This document shows positions 47,903 through 59,039 of a stretch of 64,000 nt of DNA, in pieces. A program made the position numbers and the translations under genes. A model generated the notes under the pieces. The model had not been told where the DNA came from. It did not search any database and saw nothing but the letters and a program-made list of their open reading frames with translations. Source of the DNA: Cymbidium sinense (lineage: Eukaryota > Streptophyta > Magnoliopsida > Asparagales > Orchidaceae); NCBI GenBank assembly GCA_021442155.1, contig CM038214.1, positions 21,539,808 to 21,603,807 of the forward strand, in the 5' to 3' direction. Each line of letters opens with the position of its first letter. Position 1 is the stretch's first letter.

Positions 47903-50900
47903 CCCTAAACCCCAAACCCTAAACCCTAAACCCTAAAACCTAAAAAAGTAAATCTAAACCAAATAAAACCTATAATTAAAATCTAAAAATAAAATAAATA
48001 AAAAACCTAAATTAAATAAAATTATAAAATAAAATAAAATAAAAAACTAAACTAAAACCTAGACTTAAATCTAAACCCAAACCTAAACTAAAACCTATAA
48101 ATGAAATAAAATAAAAAATTAAAACTAGACTAAAATAAAATAAATAAAAACTTAAACTAAACTAAAAAATAAAAAACCTAAATAAAATAAAAGCTAAACG
48201 AAAAATAAAAATATAATAAACCTAAAATAAAAATAAAATAAAAACTAAATAAAAACCTAAACCTAAAAAAATTAACTTTAAAATAAACCTAAAAATAAAT
48301 AAAAAATAAAACCTAAATCTTAAACTAAAAAAAAACCTAAACTTAAGATAAATAAAATAAAATAAACCTAAACCTAAACTAAAATAAACTATCCAAAAAT
48401 AAATAAAACCTAAACCTAAACCTAAAATAAAGTAAACTTAAACCCTAAACTAAATAAAATAAAATAAACTAAAAATAAACTTAAACCTAAACTAAAAAAA
48501 TAAAACCAAAAAATAAACCTAAAATCTAAACCTAAAAAAAATAAAAAACCTAAACCTAAACCTAAACCTAAAAATAAAAAATAAAACTTAAATCTAAAAA
48601 AGAAAATAAAAATAAAACTAAACTAAAAAATAAACATAAACCTAAACCTAAACCTAAAAAACAAATAAAAATAAAAAACCTAAACTAAAATAAATAAACT
48701 AAACTAAATAAAAAATAAAACATAAATAAAAATAAAAATAAAAGAAACAAAAATAAATAAAAAATAAACTAAATAAACTAAAACAAACCTAAACCTACAA
48801 GTTTAATTAAATAAAAAACCCTGAACCTTAAACCCTAAGCACTAAATCCAAAATCTTAAACCCTAAACCTAAACCTTAAACAAACAACCCTAAACACAAA
48901 ACCCTAAACCCTAAACCATAAACCCTAAACACACCCTAAACCAAAAATCCAAAACCCAAAAAACCCTAAACCTTAAAACCTAAACTCTAAACCATAAACA
49001 CTAAACTAACCCTAAACCCTAAGCTAACCCTAAACCCTAAACCCTAAACACTAAACCCTAGACCCTAAACCTTAAACCCTAATCCTAAACCATAAACATT
49101 AAAACCCTAAACCTTAAAACCTAAAAAACTAAACCTAAGTAAATAAAAACTACGAATAAAATAAATAAAAAAATCTAAACCTAAACAAAATAAAAAATAT
49201 AAAATAAAAACCTAAACTAAAACCTAAACCTAAACCTAAAAATAAAATAATAAAAAAATAAAAATAAACTAAAATAAAATATTTAAAAACATAAATTAAA
49301 CTAAAAAATAATATAAACCTAAGAATAGAAAACCTAAATAAAATAAAAGCTAAATGTAAAATAAAAATAAAATAAAATAAAAAACTAAATAAAAACCTAA
49401 ACCTAAAAAATAAACATAAGAATAAAACCTAGAAATAAAAAAAATAAAACCTAAACATTAAACCAAAAATAAAAATAAAATAAACATAATAAAATAAACC
49501 TAAACCTAAATTAAAATAAAGTAAATTAAAAAAATATAACCTAAACCTAAAATAAATAAAATATAAATCCTAAACTAAATAAAATAAAATAAACTAAAAG
49601 TAAACCAAAACCTAAACTAAAAAAATAAAACCTAATAATAAACCTAAAATAAAAACCTAAAATCTAAACCTTAAACCTTAAACCCTAAAAAGCTAAAAAC
49701 CTAATCCTAAACTAAATAAAACCTGAAAAATAAATTGAATAAAAAACTAAACTAAGATAATTAAAACCTAAACTTAAAATAAAAATCATATTAACCAAAA
49801 CCTATACTAAGATAAATTATAAAATAAATAAAACCTAACCCTAAACCGAAAATAAACTAAACCTAAACCTAAACCTAAACCTAAGCTAAATAAAATAAAA
49901 TAAACTGAAAATAAACCTAAACCTAAACTAAAAACTAATACCTAAAAATAAAACTAAAATAAAAACCTAAAACCTAAACCTAAATCTAAAAATAGAAAAT
50001 AAAACCTAAACCTAAAAAATAAAATAAAAATAAAACTAAACTAAAAAAAATAAACTTAAACCTAAATCGTAACCTAAAAAAATCTAAAATAAATAAACTT
50101 AAAATAAATAAACTAAACTAAATAAAAATAAAAATAAACCTAAATAAAGATAAAAGATAAAATAAATTAATATAAATAAAAAATAAACTAAATAAACCTA
50201 AACCTATGAGTTTACTTATTTTAAAAATTAAAAATTAAAAATTAAAAAAAGAAAATCAAATAAGAAAACCCTAAACCCTAAACCATAAAGCCCTAAACCC
50301 TAAAACAGTAAACCCTAAACCCTAAACCCTAAATCCTAAACCCTAAAATCTACAACCTAAACCCTAAAAGCTAAACCCCAAACCCTAAATCCTAAACCTA
50401 AACCTTAAACCCTAAAATCAACAACCCTAAACCTTAAAACCTAAATACCAAATCCTAAACCCTAAACCCTAAAAACCTAAAGACCTAAACCTAAACTCTA
50501 TAAAACCTAAAAATAAAATAAATAAAAATCCTAAACTGTAATAAAAATAAATGAAATAAAATAAAAACTTAAATTAAAACCTAAACCTAAACCTAAAAAT
50601 AAATGAAAATAAAATAAAGAAAAACCTAAATTAAATTAAAAAGTAAAATAAACCTAAGAATAAAAAACCTTAATAAAATAAAAAATAAAACCTAAAAAAT
50701 AAAAACTAAAAATAAAACCTAAAAATAAACCTAAAATAAAAACCTAAAACCTAAACCTAAAAAAATAAAATAAAAACCTAAACTTAGACCAAAAAATAAA
50801 AAATAAAACTTAAACCTAAAAAATAAAATAAAAACAAAACTCAACAAAAAAAATAAACCTAAACCTAAACCTAAATAAAAAAAATAAACTAAAATAGAAA

Positions 50901-51307
50901 ACCTAAACTAAAATAAAAAACTAAACTAAATAAAAATAAAAAATAAATCTCAATAAAAATAAAAAAAAATATAAAATAAACTAAATAAACTAAATAAACC
51001 AAAACCTACTAGTTTACTTAATTTTAAAAAACAAAAAAAATACCCTAAACCCTAAATCCTAAACCATAAACCCTAAACCTAAAAACTAATCCTAAACCCT
51101 AAACCTACAACCCTAAACCCGAAACCCTAAACCCTAAAGAACCCTAAACCCTAAAAATGTAAACCCTAAAACCCTAAAACCCTAAAACCTAAACCATGAA
51201 ACCTAAAACCTAAACCCTAAACCCCAAGCCCTAAACCTAAATCAAAGTAGCTAAATACATTAAAAAATAAACCTAAACCATAAAACCTAATAAACCTAAA
51301 CCCTAAG
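47903..51307 (+). repeat. Telomere-like array, block 4, several higher-order units
   Basis: Begins with CCCTAAACCCCAAACCCTAA directly after the LINE poly(A). At least three cycles of good CCCTAAA units, degenerate CCTAAA/TAAA tract and AT marker can be followed. Markers lie at about 48,798 (ACAAGTTTAATTAAATAAAA), 50,207 (GAGTTTACTTATTTTAAAAA) and 51,008 (CTAGTTTACTTAATTTTAAA), each after AACTAAATAAACC-like sequence. Good CCCTAAA stretches follow at 48,815-49,100, 50,270-50,480 and 51,040-51,240. No gene. Confidence 0.9.
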
Positions 51308-51770
51308 AATGGGTTGAACCTTGATGGTAGGAACATCACCATTAATAAGGCTCAGCTTATATCTTGCGATGGTATCACTATGGTGATGAGGGATTTGGAG
51401 GTGCTGGTGGATACAGAGGTGGTGGTCGAAGTAGTGGTTATTATGGAGGTGTGTGGAGCGATAGAGGTTAAAGCAATGGTGGTGGCGGAGGAAGAGATCG
51501 GGGATATGATGGTGGAACACTCTACTCGAGAGGCTTGGGCAGTTCTAATAGGAACTGAAGAAACTTAAGAACGGTCGATCTGATCTACTGCTTATGTAAA
51601 TTGTGTTTTATAGTGGAGATAATTCTAGTTATCTAGGGTTTTCGATTTGCTTTATGTGTGCTCAATTTTTATCAATGTCATCGCTTGTGTCTTAGAGAAC
51701 TTAGCCTGTTACTTGGTTGATGAAATTGAAAAGAAGAAATGAAACTTAATTTATTCTCCATTAAAAAAAA
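51308..51770 (+). pseudogene. Glycine-rich RNA-binding protein retrocopy, copy 6
   Basis: Same truncated unit as copies 1-5, but 11.6 kb away, beyond the LINE. It starts AATGGGTTGAACCTTGATGG, reads RNITINKAQLIS, then GYHYGDEGFGGAGGYRGGGR and SSGYYGGVWSDRG, then RDRGYDGGTLYSRGLGSSNR and a stop near 51,558. The same 3' UTR follows, ending CCATTAAAAAAAATAAAAAA. The flank before it (AAAGTAGCTAAATACATTAA) matches the other copies. The 84-codon frame at 51,314-51,568 is out of phase with the Gly-rich reading. Confidence 0.87.
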
Positions 51771-52129
51771 TAAAAAACCCTAAACCCCAAACTAAAACTG
51801 GAACCCTAGACCTAAAACCTAAACCCTGAACCCATAAAATCATAAAACCTAAACTCTAAACCCTAAACCCTAAAACCCTAAACCCTAAACCCTAAACCCT
51901 AAAATGCTAAAAACCTAAACCTAAACTAAATAAAACCTAAAAATAAAATAAATAAAAAAACCTAAACCAAAATAAAATAATAAAATAAAATAAAATGAAA
52001 ACCTAATCAAAAATCGAAACCTAAACCTAACCTAAACCTAAAAAAAACATTAAAAAAATAAAACTAAAATAAAATAAATAAAAACCTAAACTAAACTAAA
52101 AATAAAAAACTAAATAAAATAAAAATATA

Positions 52130-52184
<55 letters not shown>

Positions 52185-53548
52185 AAAAAATAAAACCTAA
52201 ACCCTAAACTTAAAAAAAAACTAATCCTAAAATAAAAATAAAATAAACCTAATCCTAAATTAAAATAAATTAAACTAAAATAAATAAAACCTAAACATAA
52301 ACCTAAAATAAACTAAACCTAAACCTAAACCTAAAACATAAACAAAATAAAATAAACCTAAACGTAAACTAAAAAAATAAAACCTAAAAATAATCCTAAA
52401 ATAAAAACCTAAAACCTACACCTAAAGAAATAAATAAAAACCTAAACCTAAATCTAAAAATAAAAAATAAAACCTAAACCTAAAAAATAAAATAAAAATA
52501 AAACTAAACTTAAAAATAAACCAAAACCTAAACTTAAAAATTAAACTAAAAAAAACTAAACTGAAATAAATAAGCCTAAAATAAATAAACTAAACTAAAT
52601 AAAAATAAAAATAAACCTAAATAAAATTAAAAAATAAAATAAACTAAAAGATAAAAAAATAAACTAAATAAACTTAAACATTCCAGTTTACTTAAATATT
52701 AAAATTTTTTTTAAAAAAACCTAACCCTAAACCTTGAATGCTAAACCTACAACCCTAAACTCTAAACCCTAAACCCTAAACTTAAACCCTAAACCCTAAA
52801 GCCTACAACCCTAAACCCTAAACCCAAAACCCAAAACCCCAAACCCAAAACCCAAAACCCAAAACCCTAAACCCTAAATCTTAAACCCTAAAAACCCTAA
52901 AACCTAAACCTAAATCAAATAAAACCTAAAAATAAAATAAATAAAAATAATAAATCTAAATAAAATAATAAAATAAAATAAAATATAAACCTAAACGAAA
53001 ACCTAAACATAAAAATAAACCTAAATGTAAAAATAAACTAAAATAAAAAATAAAAGCTAAATTAAAATTAAATAAATAAAAATCTACACTAAACTAAAAA
53101 ATAAAATAAACCTTAAAATAAAAAACCTAAATAAAATAAAAACTAAATGTAAAATAAAAATAAAATAAACCTAAAATAAAATAAAATAAAAAGTAAATGA
53201 AAACCTAAACCAAAAAAAATAAACCTAAAAATAAAACCTAAAAATAAAACTTAAAAATAAATAAAAAATAAAACTAAACCCTAAACTAAAAAAAATGTAA
53301 ACCTAAAATAAAAAAAATAAAATTAACCTAAAATAATTAAACTAAACTAAATAAAAATGAAAATTTACCTAAATAAAAATAAAATATAAAATAAACTAAA
53401 AAAATAAAAAATAAACTAAATAAACTTATACATACTAGTTTACTTAAATAGTAAAATTTTTTTTAAAAAAAATCTAACCCTAAACCCTGAACGCTAAACC
53501 TACAACCCTAAACCCTAAACCCTAAAAACCTAAACCCTAAACCCTATA
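51771..53548 (+). repeat. Telomere-like array, block 5 (right end)
   Basis: Two more higher-order cycles: good units 51,775-51,905, degenerate tract, marker CCAGTTTACTTAAATATT at about 52,685; then good units and a CCCAAAA tract (52,825-52,865), degenerate tract, marker CTAGTTTACTTAAATAGT at about 53,435, and final CCCTAAA units to 53,546. The array stops abruptly before Ty3-like sequence. Confidence 0.9.
52126..52179. repeat. (TA)n microsatellite within the array
   Basis: An uninterrupted TA dinucleotide run of more than 40 bp inside block 5, preceded by AATATAATATAATATAT. It is self-complementary and may form cruciforms. No gene is near. Confidence 0.95.
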
Positions 53549-55400
53549 TGGTTGCTTCCTTCATCACTATCAATTTACTTTTATCCTCGAGGTCACAGAC
53601 AAAAAATGCTTCAATTGATTGACGAATGCAACCCAAGAAAGTAGTAGTTAAGGTTGGTTTCATTCCCCTCTCCATAGAGAGAAAAACCTTGTCCTTCACC
53701 CGCTTCTTTGAATGAGTCGGCAACAGAGTGGATGCTAAGGCTTATGCCTTTCCAACAACATCTATTTTGGTACCCTCTTCTTTTGTGCTGCCCCCAAAGC
53801 ATTCATTACTTTCACTAGCATTTACTAAGCGAAAGGCTATCTTGATAGAAAAGCTCCAATAGTCACCCACTTCTTCCTCACCCTCGAAACTGATCAAGGT
53901 CAAACACCAAGGTCATATCCTTCCCTATAATGTGATGAAGGAAGTGGGCTGCTTGTCTTGCCTCGAGCCCATAGGGACAGGTACTGCTCTATTGAATACT
54001 AGGCTAGGAAATGTGCCTAACTCCATTCGCTGATGAACCCTTAGCCTCTGGTGGTATGCTTGGTTACATGTGTCATCTACTATTAGAAAAGAGTGGTGGA
54101 GCTACTTGGATATATTCTTGAAGTCATCTTGATGAGAGTGCCCCAATGCAATAATGGTCAGGTAGATGCACTCTCCAAGATTGCCAAAGAATTAGAAAGC
54201 AAGTTCTCTTCTCCCATCACATCATGGTGTTGATCCATAATAAACAAAGATTGTCTCATGCATATCTATCTCTTGCAAAAAAGAAGACATCCCATTTTGA
54301 GTCCACCTTGATAGCTTTGCAAGTAGATGAAGCTGATGACTAGAGGAAATCCTTCATTGAGTATCTACAATGTGGAAAACTGCCCTGTAAATCCTCTCTT
54401 GCATCTCACGTCAAAAAGAGAGCTCTTTCATTCACTTATGTTAATAACTCTTTGTACCAATGCTCATTTCACCAATTATGGCTTCGATGCCTTGGCAAAG
54501 AGGAGGTCCAAAAGGTCATGGGTGAGCTACATTTTGGATTGCATGGGGCACACCAATCTAGGCCCAAGATGAAGCTAAAAATTTAGTGCCTCAAGTATTA
54601 TTTGCCCATGATGACTCAAGACTGTATAAATCATGCACATAGGTGTCATTAGTGCTAGGTTAATGGAGCCGTCTTGTACCAATCTTCAAATCCTCTCCAT
54701 CCAATGGTGGTTTCATGGCCTGGGATATGAAAGTAGCTAGTCCTACTGATACTCCATCACCCAAGGGTCATAGGTTTATCCACGTCATTATAGATTACTT
54801 TTGTAAGTGGGCTGAAGCAGTTCCACTAAGAGAGGTTAAGGCAGACAATGTCTTAGAATTCTTCAGGGATGAATAAAGAAAATACAAATTGGATAAAATC
54901 ATATATCAATTTGGTTTTCCTCACCAGATCATATTCGATAATGGCACTACCTTCTGAAGTACAAAAATTACTAGATTTGTTTGCTATTATCACATAGATT
55001 AGTACTCAATGATTTACTATCCCGAGGGTAATGTCTTAGCAGAGGCTTTGAACAAGACTTTGGTACAACTTATCAAGAAAATTCTTGCTAATAATAAAGC
55101 ATGAAAAGTTGGTAGGCTTTGTGGGCCTACCGGACTACTTAGCATATTGCAACGTAGTATACTCCTTATGCTATCGCCTTTGGAGTCGGAGCTTTCTTTC
55201 CTCTAGAGATAGAGCTTCCTTCATTATACATTGCCCTCAGTTACAAGTTCACTAAGGATGAGAGTGCCCAGCTAAGGCTGGAAGAACTTGAGAATCTCGA
55301 TGAGGTCAGGCTTCAAGCTCAACAAAATTCTGAGATTTACTGTGCTAGAATGGCCCAAACTTATGATAAGTTAGCTTTACACGTGTCACGCCGAGGGGAC
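53549..55400 (+). mobile_element. Ty3/gypsy remnant, copy B (RNase H to integrase)
   Basis: The left part (53,600-54,080) matches the inverted block at 9,060-9,740. From about 54,120 one frame reads RVPQCNNGQVDALSKIAKEL, the end of a retroelement RNase H. The integrase follows: SFIEYLQCGKL, KRALSFTYVNNSLYQCSFHQ, KEEVQKVMGELHFGLHGAHQ, PKMKLKI, MTQDCINHAHRCH (zinc domain), then SPKGHRFIHVIIDYFCKWAE, REVKADNVLEFFRDE, DKIIYQFGFPHQIIFDNGTT and ALNKTLVQLIKKILANNKA (core). Homology to copy A stops near 55,370. Better preserved than copy A, though stops remain. Confidence 0.85.
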
Positions 55401-56600
55401 AAGTTAAGTTGCCACCTCATAAAGGCAGCAGTGGTGCATGCGCTTATATTCTTAGCCATCCAATCAAAGATCGAATGGATAAGAATTCCCCCATGATTTA
55501 TAAAAGATAAAATGAGATCTAAATGTGTTAAATAATCTTTGTCATCCATCTAAAATGGATGGACGACTGAGATGAGCCAAGTTCTTCCCCTTGATCAATA
55601 GAGACCATCCATGATCAAGGGGAAGATCTAAGCTCGATATAGCATGGAATCACATAAAATTTAACCCACACCATTAAGAGACATAGAACGGCAAATTCAA
55701 CAGTCAAAATTTGATGAGCTGAAAATTTCATTCACAAAGATCCACACCGCATTGAGTTTAGTGATCAAAAAATTCCATTGCTCACTAGACGTGATCACCG
55801 AAGCTTGAGATCAATGAGGTAGCTTCGTCTGGTGGAGACGAAGCCATGTTGAAATTCCTAGGCCTTGGGGTTGAGTGGATTGATGGATGGACCAACATCA
55901 CTTTACTTGGGCTTTGACTTTGATTCAATTGAGCTCCTCCTTACCTTTAAAACTTTAGAGAGAGCTTGGGCAAGTTTGACTTGACTCTCTAATGGAGTGT
56001 GCAAGAGAAATTAGAAGGAGATCAAGTATGCAAGAAGTTGGCTAATGGATTGAGCTCCCCTATTTTGCACTATGCAAAATCAAGAAATAGGGAATTCAAA
56101 TCCTCTCTAAGAAGCTTGGGAATGCTCTAAGATGGTTGCTCTAGGTTCCCTAGCTTTAATCGATAGAGAGTGAATTAAAATTTCATTGAATTAGGGGTGT
56201 ATATCTCCCCCTATGGGGCAATCGGATGGCTGAACCATGAGTTGTCATTTAATCCAATTGACCAAATTGGAGAGGTTGTTTAGGTATTTTGAGTGCACAT
56301 GGTCAATTTGATCCAAGGAATGGATTGCCAACTTCTCATGTGCTTTGATTGAGCTTAAGAGGGAATTTGAAAATTCAATTTTAGGCTAAGTGGTCAGGTT
56401 TGCTCTAGGGACCAAATGGGCTTAACCAAACCCCCTTGGGTTGGGTGCACCACTCATTACTAAGTCCCTTTGAGCTTTTAGGAAAGCCTCAAGTGATTGT
56501 GAAGAGGGTATGACTAAAATACCCATGGGCTAGCCCAAAATTTGTTCTATGGATAAGGGGTATAATAGTCATTTTGTTGTTTTTGCACTTTTGATATGTT
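55401..56600. other. Non-coding sequence with a perfect inverted repeat
   Basis: No coding potential recognised. A perfect 14-bp inverted repeat, CTTCCCCTTGATCA at 55,584-55,597 and its complement at 55,612-55,625, is separated by 14 bases. Another short one (CATCCAT/ATGGATG) lies about 40 bp earlier. It may be LTR or internal non-coding DNA of the adjacent retroelement. Confidence 0.4.
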
Positions 56601-57540
56601 AGGTATGTGGAGAAACTAGCTTTAGCCAAGTTTCATTGGATTTGGAATCCATTTGATAGGGTTTGGCTCATGTTGACCCATATAGGTCAAAATGGGTCAA
56701 CTAGGGTCAAGTTGACCAATTGGTCAAATTGGATCAAACCAAGGGTTGGGTCAAGTTCATATGACCATTTAAAATGTTTTGGTGGCTTTGGTTTGATTCA
56801 ATTTGGTGTATATTTGGTTTTGACTCATATTACTTCATTTAGGTCAAATGGGTCAAATTGACCCATTTGACCTATTTAGGGTAGGTCAAGGGTAGGTTTA
56901 GGTTTGATTAGTCATATGGAATGTATTGATATTTTTTTTCCAATTTGGATTAAGTTCAATTTTGGCTCGACATGACCCCTTTAGGTCATGTTGGGTCTAA
57001 CATCAATTGGGCTAGGTTAGATCTAGTTGGTTAATTGAGGCTTTGGTCAAGTTTCACAAGTGATTTGGAATGGACTTGACCCATTGGTTTCAATGAATTT
57101 GTCTTAGATCAAGTTATGACACATTTTGACCCTTTAGGTCAAAATGGGTCAACTTGGGTCAAGTGGACCAATTGGGCTTGGTTAGGCTCAAATGTTGGCT
57201 TGGTCAAGTTCAAACATAGGTCATGAGTGAACTTAGATCAATGGTTTCAATCAATTTGGCATATGGTAGAATTTGGATATGAAGGTTTCATTTTAGGTTA
57301 AGTGTTGACTTGGTACCCTTAAGTTTGACTTGGTTTGACCCGATTTGATTGATTGATCATTCCATGATGATTTTTGATCATGATGAGAGATAAATATGAG
57401 TTTAGTTCAATCAGATTTGGTTAGGATCAAAAGTTAGCTCATAAGGATACTTTAGGTCACTTTGGGTCAAGTGAGCCTAAGTGGGTCAAATGGCTTGGTG
57501 AAAGCTTGATTCAAGATTGATTGATCTTGTATATGGACTC
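56601..57540. repeat. Dense cluster of GGTCAA / TTGACC motifs
   Basis: About twenty copies of the hexamer GGTCAA or its complement TTGACC occur in roughly 850 bp, often as GGGTCAA or paired head to head (TCAAATTGACCC). The hexamer equals the core of the plant W-box bound by WRKY factors. The spacing is irregular, so this is a simple-sequence-like tract and not a clean tandem array. An 84-codon frame here (56,607-56,861) is a by-product of the repeat. Confidence 0.6.
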
Positions 57541-57682
57541 ATACTTGAAATATAAATTCATTTACAAGTGGTTTGAAGTCAAATGGATTTTGATCCTTTT
57601 GAAAATTTTATATTCAAAGGAAAAATATGAAAGGATTTTGGGTTTGATTTTGAGTGGATTTGAGTTTGATCTTTGGAATAGG

Positions 57683-58408
57683 TTTTGATTGTTTAAATTT
57701 ATATTTCATTTATATATGTGAATATAAATGAGAATATAAATGAATCATGAGAAAATTTCAAGGATTGAAGTGGTTTAAGCATGATTTAGGTTAAATCCAT
57801 TAAAGGGAATTTAAAGGATTTAAGGGAATTTTTAAATTAAAATTTAATTTTTGAATTGGATTGGATTGATTTATATTTATACTTCATTTATATGTGAGAA
57901 TATAAATGAGAATATGAATATGTTTTGAGAACCCATGAGTTTGAATTTACATGATCATAGTTTAGGTTAAATCCATTAATGGAAAATTAAGGGATTTAAG
58001 GGAATTTCAAAGATTTTAAATTTGGAATAATTTTTGAGTTATATTTTATTGATTTATATTTATATTTCATTTATATATGAGAATATAAATGAGATTATAA
58101 ATAAATTTTAAGAAAATCTCATGAATTTGAATAGGTTTGATCAAGGTTTAGAGTTGATTTTGGCTAAGTCCTTTATTGGAAAATTAAAGGGACTTGAGAA
58201 AATTTTCATGAATTTATTTTGAAGTTTGAATTTATTTGATGGGTTTGAATTTATATTTCATTTATATATTGAATATAAATTAGAATATAAATGGATTATG
58301 AGAAAATCTCAAAGGTTTGAATAGGTTTGAATCATAATTTTGGTTAAGTCCTTAAGGGAGTCTTGAGGACTTAGGCAAATTTGGACTTAAGAATTTTTGG
58401 TGGATTTT
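57683..58408. repeat. Diverged ~180-bp tandem repeat, four units, each with a hairpin
   Basis: Four head-to-tail units start near 57,683, 57,868, 58,048 and 58,239. Each opens with TTTATATTTCATTTATAT followed a few bases later by ATATAAATGAGA, so CATTTATAT and ATATAAATG form a hairpin, then GAGAAAATCTC-like sequence, TTTAGGTTAAATCCATTA or a variant, and AAGGGATTTAAGGGAA or a variant. Units differ by many substitutions and small indels. No coding potential. Confidence 0.75.
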
Positions 58409-58719
58409 GATCATGGGTTTCAATCATGGATTTCAATCATAGATTTGGTTTGAGTTTAGAGAAAATCAAATAGAATTGATTTTGAGTTTGACATGGAAGA
58501 ATGAAATTGAGGAATGGTTTAGCTAAGGGTAGGAAATTTCCAAACACCGCTAAGGCATGACTTATTCCTATGGCTAACTCTTCTAAGTCTACTAGGGCTA
58601 GGGGAATGTCCACCTAATCACAAGATGTGTCTTAAAATTAAGGAACTCTTAAAGTCTAAAAGAAGTCCTAAGCCTAAGATGGAAGGGTTGAGAGCTCATC
58701 CTAAAAATGAGATCAACAT
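58409..58719. other. Unassigned spacer
   Basis: AT-rich sequence between the tandem repeat and the second mitovirus fragment, with TTTCAATCATGG/ATTTCAATCATAG doublets near 58,420. Nothing else recognised. Confidence 0.3.
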
Positions 58720-58931
58720 AAATGGAATACCATTTCACTTCCTTTTATAGAATGATATAATAAATTGATTAGTAGCCAAAGTCGAGTTTACTACACTTGA
58801 GCTATAAGACCTTCCAAAGAAATATTGAATGATCTCAAACATAACAAATAAAGGAAATATGTCTATCACTGAAGATAAATCTAAGCTATGACATACCATG
58901 GATCCCTTTAGCCTATCAAGTGGAGCACTTA
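58720..58931 (-). pseudogene. Second endogenous mitovirus polymerase fragment
   Basis: About 210 bp homologous to 14,026-14,232 within the larger mitovirus remnant, in the same (minus) orientation. It covers only the region around the catalytic CLDLSSAIDRFPL-type motif through SSVANASL. Shared runs include CTACACTTGAGCTATAAGAC and AATACCATTTCACTT. Homology ends sharply at TGGAGCACT on one side and near AATGGAATACC on the other. The two copies differ at many positions, including small indels, so the duplication is old or they are separate integrations. It is too short for any function. Confidence 0.8.
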
Positions 58932-59039
58932 GATCTACATGGCATCCAATGACTCCAAATTAATACACCACAAGGTTACTCATCCAAAATACAAATGTGA
59001 ATGAAATAATGTGCAAATTGCTAATAAATTAATTTTCCC

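Noticed and set aside
34943..51770. Six independent GRP mRNA insertions
   Set aside because: Identical 5' truncation point and shared non-telomeric flank favour one insertion followed by amplification.
20757..53548. Explanation of the degenerate array purely as long-read base-calling errors
   Set aside because: The same degenerate strings and the AT marker recur in the same order in many units, which random or systematic errors on CCCTAAA would not create. Errors may still add noise, so it is not excluded for single units.
56607..56861. 84-codon open frame
   Set aside because: Falls inside the GGTCAA/TTGACC cluster and repeats the same residues; no family resemblance.
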